Assembly: GCF_026230105.1 (NCBI RefSeq)
Contig: NC_079478.1
Coordinates: 18,305,653-18,369,652, forward strand
Reading direction: 5' to 3'
Length of the DNA: 64,000 bases
Origin: Diorhabda sublineata
Taxonomy: Eukaryota; Arthropoda; Insecta; Coleoptera; Chrysomelidae
The translations under genes were made by a program, and so were the position numbers. Shown here in pieces: positions 47,050 to 58,289 of the stretch (position 1 is the first letter of the stretch; each line of letters begins with the position of its first letter). A model generated the notes under the pieces. That model was not told the DNA's origin. It saw nothing but the letters and a program-made list of their open reading frames with translations, and searched no databases.

Positions 47050-48880
47050 ATGTTAGTTCTCTCGGGGTGCACTCAGCATATGGTAATGGGTGAAATATAG
47101 CATTACATGTCAAATGTGATGGATTTGGCATCAGAAGTAAAAATAGGAACTGCAAAGAACAATGAAGTGCTGTATGCAATGAAAAAAGGGACGGTCAAAG
47201 GGGTATGTCAAGGGAAAGAGATAAAGATAGATGCACTAATACTACAAGGTATGACACATAATTTAATTTCTGTGTCTAAATTATTGTTGAATAATTTCAA
47301 AGTAGTTTTCGATAATAAATCAGGTATAAAAGGTGCAACTTTGAGTAAAAATGGTCGTAAATTTAATTGTGAGTCTTGTAACAATTTATTTGTTTTGAAT
47401 GTAGATTTAAGAAATGATAAATGTTTTTATAATAAGGAAAATGATGATAATGACGATGATGATGATGATATTTGGCACAGGAGGTTAGGACATATTAACA
47501 AATATAGTTTAAAAAAATTAGGTTACCTTAAAGTAAAGTAAAGCTACTATAAACCCTTTTTATAGAGGTGGAAAGAAAAGTATAAGAATAGGGAACATAC
47601 AGATATAGCAGGTCCTGTAAAATCTCCTACGCCAGAAGGTTACAAGTATGTTCAAGTTTTAATTGATGATTATTCTCATTTTTTATTTGTTAAGCTATTG
47701 AAAGATAAAAATGAAAGCGAGCAAAATGTTATAGATTTTATTAAACTCATTAAAACGAAACATGGGCATAGAATTCAAAGAATATTAGATTGGACAATGG
47801 GGGACAATTTACCTCTAATTATTTTAAAAATTTTTGTAAATCTAAATCAGCTGGAGTATACGATGCGACATACTCCGCAGCAGAATGGTATTTCAGAACG
47901 GATGAATCGGACACTTTTAGATAAGGTAAGGACAAAGTTTTCAGAAATCAACTTACCAAGAGAGTTATGGGGCGAAGCAATTCTATGTTCTGCATATGAG
48001 TTAAACAGATCGCCTACTGAGACAAATTTTGGAGAAACTCCAGCCACACGATGGTATAGTCACAACGATATATCAAGATTGCGAATTTTTGGGTCTCAGA
48101 CATGGGCAACTATTTTGCCAAGACAAAGTAAATTAAATAGACGAGCACAACCGTGTATAATGGTAACGTACGTACAGTGGAGCTGGATATAGATTATGGG
48201 ATAATAAAAATTGTGAAATTCTCTGCTCAAGAGATGAGAAATTTAATGAAAAACAAACGAATTTCTAAGAAATATCGAAACAAAAACAATTAATGAACAA
48301 ATTAGAATATGATTTAATAAAGAAACTGAATTAAGGGATAAAGAAGATAACATTAAAATTTAAATCGAAGAAGAGAGTAACTCAGAAGAAATAACTTTGG
48401 AAGAGTCCAAAAGTTCAAATGTTTTAAATTATTTTGAAGAGTATTTACCAAGAACTGATACAACCTCTAGCGAGAGAACTGTGAATATGTGAAAACATTT
48501 TAATGAGAACGAGATTTACACAGCCTACTGTCTAATATCATCAGATAATGATCCAGTACAATATGAAGATGCAGTGAAAGGGAAAGATTGGAGAGATGCT
48601 ATGGAAAAGGAGTTGAACTAGTACGAAAATTTGAAAACGTGGTCTGAAGCGAATCTACCTACAGGAAAAACAGCAATTGAGACTAAATGGGTATAAAGAA
48701 CAAAGGATGATGGAACAAAGAAGGCAAGAGTGTTGGCTAGAGGCTTTCAGATGAACCTGTTGCTCGAATGTCAATCATAAGATTGATTCTATCAATTGCA
48801 TTGCAACAAGGTTTTGAAATAAGACAGTTGGACATTCCAACGGATTTTCTTAATGGTTATTTGGAAAATGAAGTTAGGTA
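47050..48880 (+). mobile_element. Copia (Ty1/copia) gag-pol remnant, truncated in RT
   Basis: Domains in order: protease at about 47055 as LVLSGCTQHMVMG, where the catalytic DSG Asp is replaced (LSG); a gag-pre-integrase block ending WHRRLGHINKYSLKKLG; integrase with DIAGPV, VLIDDYSHFLFVKLL (first Asp present), a corrupted second-Asp region, and HTPQQNGISERMNRTLLDKV (Glu present); then a frameshifted GYRLWDNKNCEILCSRDEKF. RT follows: GKDWRDAMEKELN, GKTAIETKWV*RTKDDGTK, ARVLARGFQ and EIRQLDIPTDFLNGYLENEV, ending abruptly at the junction with the IS630-like piece. No LTRs were found. It includes an Asp-rich run (about 47450-47470) unusual for the family. Confidence 0.85.
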
Positions 48881-49450
48881 AAAGTTGTTCCTTAAACCAT
48901 TTTTCAAATAATTCTCCTGTCATATCTTCATGATAACCAGCTGAACAGTTTTTAATTTTTTAAGCAGATATTAATGAAGCATTAGGTACGAAACCAACTT
49001 TGCTTCCAGCGTGTACTAATATAATATGTTTCCCTTTAGAACATGACCCATTAAAACATCAATTTTTACTATTGTCAACCCAACCGAAATTAACTACATA
49101 GTGAATGTCAAACCATGTTTCTTCTAGATAAATTATGTGTCTATTAAAACTTTGGTAGTCTTTTATCTGACGCAAATAATCTAGTCGCCATCGAACGATC
49201 CTTGATGATTCGGTATTGCCATCCGTTTATTCAGTTTTTTGTGTTTGAAACCATATACTGACAAAACACAATGTTTCTAAACTGATATAATTGTATTCTG
49301 TATAATCTACTATCTTTTGCTGTATTACTTCTAATATCGCACCCCTGTCGTGACTACTCTATAGACAGAAAATTTATTTACTCTAGTTAATTCAGCAATT
49401 CTTATTATAATTGCATTATCGGATTGCTGAATATTTTCCTTTTTTAAACA
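48876..49450 (-). pseudogene. IS630-like (DDE_3) transposase remnant
   Basis: Minus strand: a helix-turn-helix piece IIIRIAELTRVNKFSVYRVV, then RIVRWRLDYLRQIKDYQSFN, HIIYLEETWFDIHYVVNFGW, SKGKHIILVHAGSKVGFVPN, and YHEDMTGELFEKWFKEQL. The insect family normally has YLDETW; here the first catalytic Asp is Glu (YLEETW). Two stops interrupt the core, and the C-terminal catalytic acids are absent because the sequence ends at the Copia junction. Confidence 0.75.
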
Positions 49451-49454
49451 TTCT

Positions 49455-50430
49455 TGTTTGTATGTCTAAATCTTTATTATTAAATTCATTCCTATCTTTA
49501 ATCTCACAACACACCAATGCTTATCTCAGGCTGTCTGGCAGGAATATTTCGAAGAAACCGTGTACATACAACTTTTGACATCTTCGGCTTATAGAAATCC
49601 ATTTATGTTTACGATCTGATGTTTTCATTGTTAAATCATGATGAGTGGACTGACGGTTTGTTAGATGTTTACCGATTTTAAACGGGGAGTAAACATTATT
49701 TTTCATTTCTTAATATGGTAGGAATGCCGTGCGTATTCATGAAATATTGATTGATCCTCGCATAACTGTCTTCTGCATTTGATATTGAAGGAACTATACA
49801 TCAACAAAGTTCGTGAGGCATAACTAGTGATGACCAGTGTTATTGTACTTGTCACGTTAATAAACCTATTATGGACTTTACTAGTTGATAATAGATAAAA
49901 GTTTTTAGTACGTATTGTATTAACCATCATAAAAGAACATTGCAATAGTCCATTTGTTTTTTCATTAATTTAAGTTGAAGCCGACAAATATTTACAGTTA
50001 TATATTTTTATAGCCTACGTGGTATGTATTGTACTTTAGTAGATAATAAATATCAGTAGTTAACATATTTATATAATGTACGTGACTATTGTTTTCTAAT
50101 GTTTTCAATTAACACCAGCCACAAAGATATTTTTAGTCGATTGATTTATTTTTTATCCATATATATATATACAGTGTTAGGTATTTAGATAATTGATAAA
50201 AAATCAACAAAATGTACACGATTAACTGACCAACAGTGAATTTTTTGCTTTTGATATAAGATTAATTTTGGTTATACAAAAGCTTTTCAATGAGTTGGGG
50301 CACCACCTTATTTGTAAACATACCACGACGTTTGTTATTGCGAAGCCAGAGACAATTTAAAAATTAATCGAGGAAGTTGTAGATAGTAAATGTTTAAAAG
50401 AAGCAAGTTTCTGTAAAAATGGAAATCACC
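49455..50430. other. Stretch without recognised genes
   Basis: Unrecognised minus frames at 49521-49706 and 49703-49945. A short (TA)n run lies near 50159-50172. Confidence 0.35.
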
Positions 50431-50434
50431 CGTT

Positions 50435-50935
50435 AAGACATACGTTGATGATTTTCTATTATTTTCAAAAAGGTCTTACCCAACAATGCATAGAATCGCA
50501 ACTTTGGGTAATGGAGCAATATCAAAGAAGACTGTTCACAATTAGTTTGCAGAATTTCGTTATGGTCGTGTGTCCGTTAGTGAGCCAAAATCGATTGCCA
50601 TTCCGAGAAACATCGACTTACAGACAGATGGAGGTGTCTGTTAGGATATCGCAGGGGGAGAATTCCGTATAAAGCATCTCAAACAAGTGAATATTTGGAG
50701 GAGAAAAACATCGGATTAATGTATTATTGCTCGTATTTGCCCGATTTATAGTCTAATGACTTTTTCTTGTCCCCCACTATCAAACAACAGCGATTTACAT
50801 CACCTGAAGAAGCTGTTGAAGACTTTCAAAATCATGACTCTACGATATCATCCAGAGTGGAGAAATGTTTCCAGAATTGGTTTGAGCGTATACGAAAATG
50901 TATAAGGCGAATATTTCGAAAAGCAAAAAAAAACA
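50435..50935 (+). pseudogene. Mariner transposase with central deletion
   Basis: The N-terminal part reads MIFYYFQKGLTQQCIESQL then, frameshifted, FAEFRYGRVSVSEP, matching mariner FxxGLT-QQ...FAEF-RGR-S. At about 50700 it jumps to the extreme C-terminus: YLPDL, then PTIKQQRFTSPEEAVEDFQN, and KCFQNWFERIRKCI. The catalytic domain, with all three acids, is gone. Such internally deleted copies often behave as non-autonomous derivatives. Confidence 0.7.
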
Positions 50936-51224
50936 CTTTGTTTCTATTTCACTATTTGTGAAAATCTCGCGACGCTTACGAATGAGTTCCAAGCTCTAAG
51001 CTTTTGCAAAGTGAACTAACTTATGGAATGGAATCAATATAGTCCAGCAACTTAAACTTGTCGTTACTTAACTGAGGAAAGATTTGTCTTAAGTATTTGT
51101 AGTCTATTTTTATGGATTTGAGAGTAATAAAATGATCAAGTATTTTCACAGATGAAAAACTTTTGCTACTATTCTGTACAGCTTATGGTTATAAAAGACC
51201 AATTTCAGTTTTAGCTAAGTAAGT

Positions 51225-52021
51225 AGGTTTTATTACTCACTTGTGCATAAAAATAGACTATAAATCGTTCGCCCTCTTTATATATAGCCATCACTTTTCA
51301 TTAGTCAAAGTTAAGTGAGATGGAAGGACACTTTTTGGGTTTACAAGAGACACATACTTAACATTTTGGGATCCCGGTTGACCTTTCCGCCCAAATTTAT
51401 TCAGATATCTGAAAATAGGCGCATATTTTCATAGGTTTCTTCCATAGTTACTAAATGACTAACTGGAATAGATAGTTCTATACTGCCTTCATGTAATAAC
51501 TCTTTTAAACCATATTTCGATGCGTCTATGAACTCTTTAATGCTTGATATAGTGTTCCTGTATTAAACTATCGAAATCAGTACAGGCACATAATTAATTT
51601 TCCATACTGTAAAATGTGCAAAACGCAGTATTTCTTATCCCGAAAGATGTAATTCTCCTTTTTTTGTTCCTCTGGAAACTCTGACTATTGTATTAATAAC
51701 CTCAAGCCACGTACTAAATCATTGAACTCTTTTTACATTAAATGTGGATCGCCAGAGTTGGAACCAGACGTGAATGTGGTATCGGTACACTGTTCCTCGG
51801 AGCTTTTCCATTATATCCTAAAACAATCCAAAGATGGTGTCGGTACTGGTAAGGGTATGTATTGTGGGGGATGAACAAATTACAAATTTAGATATTGGAT
51901 TTTGAGCTTCTTTCCTTTGTTGCACAAAAATAGCAATCATCAAAATGGGTTCTTGCCATACCATTGGAACTGGAATACTTCTTCCCTTTCATACACTGAT
52001 TGAATGACACGCTACAGTTGA
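51225..52021 (-). repeat. Left arm of large inverted repeat: copy of an arthropod repeat-associated protein gene
   Basis: The minus strand reads from the centre outward: AFIDASKYGLKELLHEG-like FIDASKYGLKELLHEGSIEL, SIPVSHLVTMEETYENMRL, preceded nearer the centre by PILMIAIFVQQRKEAQNP. It matches the right arm over about 650 nt (roughly three-quarters identity by eye) with indels. The same unnamed multi-copy arthropod protein family is recognised in both (see 52047-53190). Stops throughout. Confidence 0.75.
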
Positions 52022-52046
52022 CACGGCACACATATCTTGATCTGTA

Positions 52047-53190
52047 TCAACTGTAGCGTGTGATTCGATCAGTGAATGAAAGGAAAGATAAGAATGGTAT
52101 GGCGAGAACCCATTTTGGTGATTGCTATTTTTGTATGACAAAGAAGAAAAGCGTAATCTCGATAATCCAATTTGTAATTCGCCTGTCCCTCAATATACAC
52201 TCTTATCAGTACCGATTATTCTTCATAAAGCCCCGAGGAACAGTGTACCGATACCACATTCACGCCTGGTTCCAATTCTGGGGAGCTACATTTGACCAAA
52301 AAAGAGTTCAATGATTTAGTACGTGACTAGAAACATTCAGAACGTCTTGGTTTCTAGTGAAAAGAAAAATTGCAAGCATTATAGAGTTTATAGACTATAG
52401 AGACAAAATAAAGTTTAAAAGCTGAGTTATTACATGAAGGCAATTTAAAACTATCTATACTAGTTGCCTATTCAGTAACAATGAAAGAAACGTACGAAAA
52501 TGTGCGCTTACATCCAGATATAGGAAGTAAATTTGACCCAAAAGGTCAACCGGTATCTAAAAAATGTTAAGTATGTACCCAAAAAGTGTCCTTTTGTCTC
52601 ACTAAATGGATTGGACTAATGAAAAACTTTGTGAAGTCTTTGTATAGAGAGAGAAATGCTTTATTGTAAAAAAAATGTTACAATTTGTAGACAAAAGTTT
52701 GTAAAAACTGAAAAATAAACTTAAAAATAACTAAGTAAAGATAAAGCAAATAAAATAAAATTTCAATATAAAGGGGACGAACGATTTATAGGCGATTTCT
52801 ATGTACAAGAAAGTAATACACATATTACTGAATCAAATGAAACAACACATGCAACATAGTTATGTGCAACCGATTGCAGACTAGTTTAATTCGAGTCACC
52901 TCGTCTGCGGCTCCCCACTATTATACGTTGCCGAGATTGCCAGACCGTTGCAAGATCAACCTTTGTTTCAAAACAGTTGCATCGTGGGCGGCCCGGTCCG
53001 CCTTGGATTCCCAACAATCATTTTCTCTATTCTCATTTATCATTTGGCCTGAGAATTTTGGAGATTTTAGCAAAGAGCAGGGCGAAAGTTTGCACCAAGA
53101 TATCAAATAAATGGATATTAGACCCTGATGGGTAATTACTGCTGAGATATGCCCCCCCAAACAAGGAAAAAATAAATTTAGTTACAAATA
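52047..53190 (+). pseudogene. Arthropod repeat-associated protein remnant (right arm and beyond)
   Basis: Landmarks in order: MARTHFGDCYFCMTKKK (intact relatives have WREP-NH-DDCYFC-TK), SVPIPHSRLVP, FNDLVRD, FIDYRDK, SLKAELLHEGN, SVTMKETYENVRLHPD, KWIGLMKNFVKSLYRERN, and after unrelated or inserted sequence WPENFGDFSKEQGESLHQDI. I know this order from a multi-copy, uncharacterised protein family common in insect genomes. The FID(S)S and SLKAVLLHNG strands look RNase H-like, but I cannot name a function. Frameshifts and stops are frequent. The first 780 nt pair with 51225-52021. Confidence 0.7.
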
Positions 53191-53194
53191 AATA

Positions 53195-54680
53195 TTCTTG
53201 ATTTGTTATATATGTTAGTTTCATATGTATCTGTAGTAATTTTATAGATACCTCAATATTATGTAACTGTTTCATAGGGATGTAGTTTTTTTAATTTAAC
53301 AAAAAACCTTACGTGTTATTACCTATTGTTGCATTAAGTGTAATCAACAGTCAAATTTTAATTTGGAACCATCTATTATTATAAAATTTATCAAGGATCA
53401 AGAACCAAATCCAATTGTTTGTAACAAATACAACAGTGCTTACCGGTACCTCAGTGGCTATCAAAAAATAAACAATTGTATACAGCTTGGATTTGTTTGT
53501 TTGTTTTTCCAAATAACCGTTTACGTAGCGGTATAGTAATGAAAGATTAGGAAAAGAATTTCCTTCTCCTATATGAATTCATCATAAACGAGTTGTCAAA
53601 ACCGAAGCTTTTTAATAAAAAACCGACAGATTGAAATTCAGGGATCAAAACCAATGGCTTTGCTGCTCTATTTTCGCTTGTTTTCAAAGAGCACTCCACA
53701 CTACACATACTGATGTCAACCCCTTCTCCACTTTGTCAACACAACTGCTCTTTCGGTAGTCTATTATGCCGTTGAATAACGGATATTTATTTCCAAAAGT
53801 TGATTGTCCCGGTGCTTTTTTATATTTTTCTAAATATAAAGGTATTGTTTCTAAATGATTCTCACAAGTGTCATTGACTGTATTAGTAATACTAATGTTA
53901 TTTATTTGTCTGTTTAACTTTTACCATTGTTTTAGTAATTATATTGTTTCCCAGTGTTATATAATTCCGCACTTCCTGAACGCAAGTTCAGACTTAATTT
54001 ACCTACTATATTTTATTTGTATTTTTCGAAATATGCACATATTATCACTCAACCCACTGCTACAGTTATGAATTCGCGAAAATACTTACTTCTAATGAGC
54101 AGAAATGATTTTTTTTATCAATAATCTTATGGTCAAAGAACCGGTCTAATTATGAATCATCAAGAGTTTGTTAATTGGCTAATGTAGCCAAGGATCGTTA
54201 ACAAGGCGATTAACTTAAATTATTAACGACCTTTTTATAATTGTAGTAATAAAATGATTCATTAAATATGAACTTATATTAATAATAAGCCATTTAGAAA
54301 TTAACTGGAATAATCAATTTTCAAAAAAAAATTATACTTGGAAACTTCAAGTAAGCATCTAAATAGTTATATCGCTTCCTTTTGAACAGAAAGAAAAAAT
54401 AAACTTATTTTTTAAGTACGATCCTCTTACTGTTTACTATTTTCAATTTATAGCTTTTGGTTTGCAGTTGTAACAAAGTATGAACCGTCTCACTTATTTT
54501 TATTAACTTTTACAAGAAATAAAAAATTTTTACTTAACAATATAACAAAACTTGGACTCAAGTCAGACTGAGCTCTGTAATTTTGATTTGGTTAATTTAT
54601 ATAAAACATATTGATGACACGACATCCAATGTTCCACTGAATGTTTTGTTTATAATTCTTATACTTTGATGATTCTTCAG
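53195..54680. other. Intronic AT-rich stretch
   Basis: No gene or element recognised. Frame 53868-54071 is hydrophobic low-complexity and unsupported. Confidence 0.35.
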
Positions 54681-54685
54681 ATTAC

Positions 54686-54875
54686 CAAAGTCAGTATTCA
54701 ATATAAATTTGTTAGTCTTACACACTGTAATTAATGGTTTGTTGATCGTTCTTCGACTTGCTGAACGAGCAAAGTCAAAAGATGATATAATTTGTTTAGT
54801 CCATCACACTGTAATTAAAGTTCCGTTGATGGTTTTTCGACTTGCTGAATTAGCAAAGTCAGCATTCAATATATT
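54686..54875 (+). repeat. 85-bp tandem repeat, two units plus partial
   Basis: CAAAGTCAG-ATTCAATAT recurs at 54686, 54771 and 54856 (period 85). Each full unit contains CACACTGTAATTAA, then GTTGAT(C/G)GTT and TTCGACTTGCTGAA. A small hairpin (GACTTGCT...AGCAAAGTC) straddles each unit boundary. Intronic, about 500 bp upstream of the second CH exon. Confidence 0.75.
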
Positions 54876-55371
54876 CCAAAAAAGGTAAATACTGACATCT
54901 TCGGGATGAGATCGGACATTTTCCAGACAACCCTCGTAACACGAGTAGATACAATAGTTTATTGTATTATTATACTTTTATGCATACGTTTTTTTCATAT
55001 ATCTTATACATAAATGGAAATATGAAAACTTCTGATCAAGGCATGCAGTTCAAGTATTATGATTAGTCAAGAATTTCTACCTTTACCTTTAGCTACTTCC
55101 TCGTTCCATATAAGTACAAACATTTTAATTTGAAATATAAAGTGTATGAGGAACTTGTAGGTTATATCTGTAATGAATGGAAATAGAAATGGATATTTTA
55201 AATACCGAGTCTCAATATCTTCTACCTTATCCTAGTGTCATCAATACATCCTTCTCAAGATATACATTTATCTTATATTAATCCTCAATAATACCATATG
55301 CTTTGGTAATATCAAATCATTGCTATAAATCAAAACTATCATTAGTAAGTTTAAAAATTTATTTGTTGCAG

Positions 55372-55559
55372 TGATTTCTCGAAGCTAAATAAAGACGACG
55401 TGTATCACAATAATGAATTGGCGTTCAGAGTAGCAGAAGAGTATTTGGGAATTCCGGCTCTTCTGGAACCAGAAGATATGGTTGAATATGCTGTTCCAGA
55501 TAGACTATCTATATTAACTTATTTGTCACAGTTTTATCAAGCGTTTGCTGTAAGAGAGG
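55372..55559 (+). CDS. Mical-like: MICAL-like protein, second coding exon (C-terminal half of CH domain)
   Basis: After a TTTGTTGCAG acceptor ending 55371, the frame continues in phase from the exon at 45548-45699: (I)DFSKLNKDDVYHNNELAF, then LGIPALLEPEDMV and PDRLSILTYLSQFYQAF. This is the second half of a MICALL-type CH domain, giving about 110 residues in all and a complete domain. Two GTAAGA donors lie 10 nt apart: one cuts after 55549 (phase 0, ending ...FYQAFA), the other after 55559 (phase 2, adding VRE). They differ in frame, so only one can match a given downstream exon. No LIM or coiled-coil/bMERB exon of the family was seen between here and the window end, so the next intron is probably over 8 kb. 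Confidence 0.9.
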
Positions 55560-55561
55560 GT

Positions 55562-56325
55562 AAGAATTTTAATATCAATTATATTATCTCCATTAAGAAA
55601 TTGTTTGAATATGTGACTTATTTTTAAGGTTTGGCAATATATAAATTCATTTGTTTTTTGTTCAATTTCGAATTTAATTGAACTTGTAGTAGGAAAAGGA
55701 CAGAAATTATAAATAATAACGTAACTCTGTTTTTTAAGATAGAACCAAAGACACAATCCAGAATAAAACAATTATAAAAATAGTTTTAATAGAAATTAGA
55801 TGAATTGTAAATTGTTTGGGGACTCGATTTTGACTATTCAGCCACTTTGCACCTATACCTAAAATATTTTTCACAAGATTCTATTGTTTTGGTTCCGAAT
55901 TATGTAGACTCCTCCCAAATGAGACTATTTTTCTGCGGATGTTGTGTTCCATTTCCCAAGATTTTCCACAATATAAGAAAGTGCATTTACTACCAAAACC
56001 TATATAAAATTCGATAAGTTCAAAAATTAGTAAATTTAGCTGTTTATCAGACGGGAATTTATCAGAGAAATTCGAATTATATTAAATTTATTTGATTTTA
56101 ATACAGGGTATATTTCGTTAACATTGCTGGGGTTGAAATTTTAACATGATAGAACTGTTCAATTTTAATCTTAAATCTACTAAATGATACACAATGTGTC
56201 AATACATAATTACATTTTATTTATTACTTGATATCACTACTATCTTGCAAATCAATAATGAGTATTTTTAGGCGTTTTCTTAGGGTTGTGTACATACATT
56301 TATCTGAGTTACCAATAGCCTTAAG
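55562..56325. other. AT-rich intronic sequence after the second CH exon
   Basis: No gene recognised between the exon and the non-LTR remnant. Confidence 0.4.
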
Positions 56326-56329
56326 ACGG

Positions 56330-57300
56330 CTATAATTATACCTCTGCATAAAGGAGGAGATCAAGCATCGAATTATAGCCCAATTATCGCAGCCCTTCTG
56401 ACGTTATCTAAAATCGTAGAAATATTGGTCAAAAAGAGGCTTTTATCATTTCTGTTAAAATATAAAATACTTACTACCCATCAATTTGGGTTTTTAAGTA
56501 ACAAATATATTCTCCCTACTAAATATTGTCTACTCTAGCCTAAACAGCCATCACTCCACTGCAATAACTTTTTGTGTTAATGATAATATTTTAATCAACA
56601 AATTGCAGTACTACAGTTTCAGGAGAACACCTCTCGCATGGTTAAGTCATACTTACCAAGCCAATAGAATGTTGAATGTCCCAAGATCCCAAACAACGAC
56701 ATCGCCTATCTAGATATCTAGACACTTGGTTCTATTGGAGCAACTCTATCTCACGGCACTTCATAGGACCATATCTATTGACCTAATCACCCTGGAATCA
56801 TGGTGCGATTCTAAACTCATCTGTCTCAATGTTTCTAAAACTAAAGTTTTATCGTATAAAAATAGATTGCTGCCTTTTTTATTGAATAACACCACCACGT
56901 CGTTGAAACCGTAAAATACTTAGGGCCTGTTGTGGACAATTCCTTGAAATGGAAGTTACATATTACCACCTTATCTAAAAATTGAGTTCCTCCTGTTTGG
57001 GGCTAGGTTTAGTTTTCAAAGAACTGAACTCATCCACTTTCTCAGGTATAGATTCAGCCCCAGTCTCACCGTTTATGCCAATGCAAACATAACCCCCATC
57101 CCAAACCGCCTAAATCATCTCTAAGCCCGCTATGTAATTCGTATCATCGAATCAAACAACTCCGCTGCCTTTAAACCCCCTAACTCACCAATATAAGCCA
57201 CTTGGCTCAAAGCTCAAGAAGAAACTCCTCTATCTGCCCCTCCGGCTGCTAACAATCTCCCTGAAATCTACCTTGACTTCCTAGATAACTCTCCCATATC
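56330..57300 (+). pseudogene. Non-LTR reverse transcriptase remnant
   Basis: Begins PLHKGGDQASNYSPIIAALL, LSKIVEILVKKRLLSFLLKY, ILTTHQFGFLSNK (RT fingers). Frames then change: INKLQYYSFRRTPLAWLSHT, ESWCDSKLICLNVSKTKVL, TVKYLGPVVDNSLKWKLHIT. The YADD motif lies in a deleted part. Downstream text to 57300 is Pro/Asn-rich and less clear. The family differs from the other jockey copies in the window. Confidence 0.65.
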
Positions 57301-57304
57301 CATA

Positions 57305-57790
57305 AGATAAAACCCTTTCTCACTCAGTTCGTCGATCGTCGGTGTTGCAGGTTTACTGCGGATTCCCTGCAACCTGGTAAGCCAGTTCACCAACCAAATG
57401 ACCGACGATAGGGAATAATACAGCCGCAGCTGTACTCGCCCGCCCTTAAATTAAAAATGAACAAATATATTTTCAAAAAATAAAAAAAACAAATAGAAAA
57501 ACAAAAAAATACAGAAACAAAAATATATATATCCGCATACCAAGAAGAGATCTCTTTTCGTTTTCTTCTGGTCAATGATTGTTCGCTTTTCTTCCTTTTC
57601 TTCCTCTCCGGCCAGGAAAGAAAGCACAACCCCAGCTCTGCAGAGGAGGAACTCCTATATCGGGCCCAACTCCAACAAACCCTCCTCCTATAAAAAATTT
57701 CCCTTATTCTGCTTAAAAATTATCCAACGAATTTATCTTTATCTCTCTCTATTGCATCTCATTAGTCACTTTCTTAGATCGTGACGTATT
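57305..57790. other. GC-richer patch then A-rich tract
   Basis: 57330-57440 is GC-richer (GTCGATCGTCGGTG, CAGCTGTACTCGCCCGCCC) and is followed by an A-rich tract around 57450-57520. This fits a non-LTR 3' UTR with poly(A)-like end, belonging to the RT remnant before it. Confidence 0.4.
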
Positions 57791-57794
57791 CTAT

Positions 57795-57930
57795 ATTAGT
57801 CCTTCAAGGTACTTAAGGCATTTGATGAAATAAGCAGGACATTCGCAGAGTAGATACTCTACTGTCATAGAGATTCGCTCGCAGAATCTGCAGTTGTCGT
57901 CCTCTGAGGAATTGATGAAAAATTCAAAAT
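57795..57930 (-). pseudogene. Non-LTR ORF2 C-terminal zinc-knuckle scrap
   Basis: The minus strand reads SSEDDNCRFCERISMTVEYL LCECPAYFIKCLKYL. This is the C-x2-C...E-x-x-x-H/LL-C-x-C-P motif closing R1/I/jockey-type ORF2 proteins. It is oriented opposite to the RT remnant at 56.3 kb, so it is a separate insertion. Confidence 0.6.
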
Positions 57931-58102
57931 AGAAATTTCGCTAGTTTATACGACGTTTTTTAGGAAATGAAAGAATGCGGGAGATTTCGTCTTTTAAATT
58001 GTGTTTTAAAGGAGGAAGCAGTTCAGTATCTTCCTACACATGCTACTTTTGCAGGTATCGGCAATCTATTGAAGCGAAATAACTAGAAGTGACTAATAAT
58101 TT

Positions 58103-58253
<151 letters not shown>

Positions 58254-58289
58254 ATTCCAATTAGTTTCAAATATTTATTCATATGAAAG

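Larger units (their letters stand above)
45700..55371 (+). other. 9.67 kb intron of the MICAL-like gene
   Basis: Bounded by GTAAGT at 45700 and a pyrimidine-rich ...TTGCAG at 55371. The flanking exons join in phase inside a conserved CH domain, which makes the intron certain. It contains pogo, Copia, IS630-like and mariner remnants, a long inverted repeat and an 85-bp tandem repeat, annotated separately. The gene lies on the + strand, so all of these would be transcribed as part of the pre-mRNA. Confidence 0.85.
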
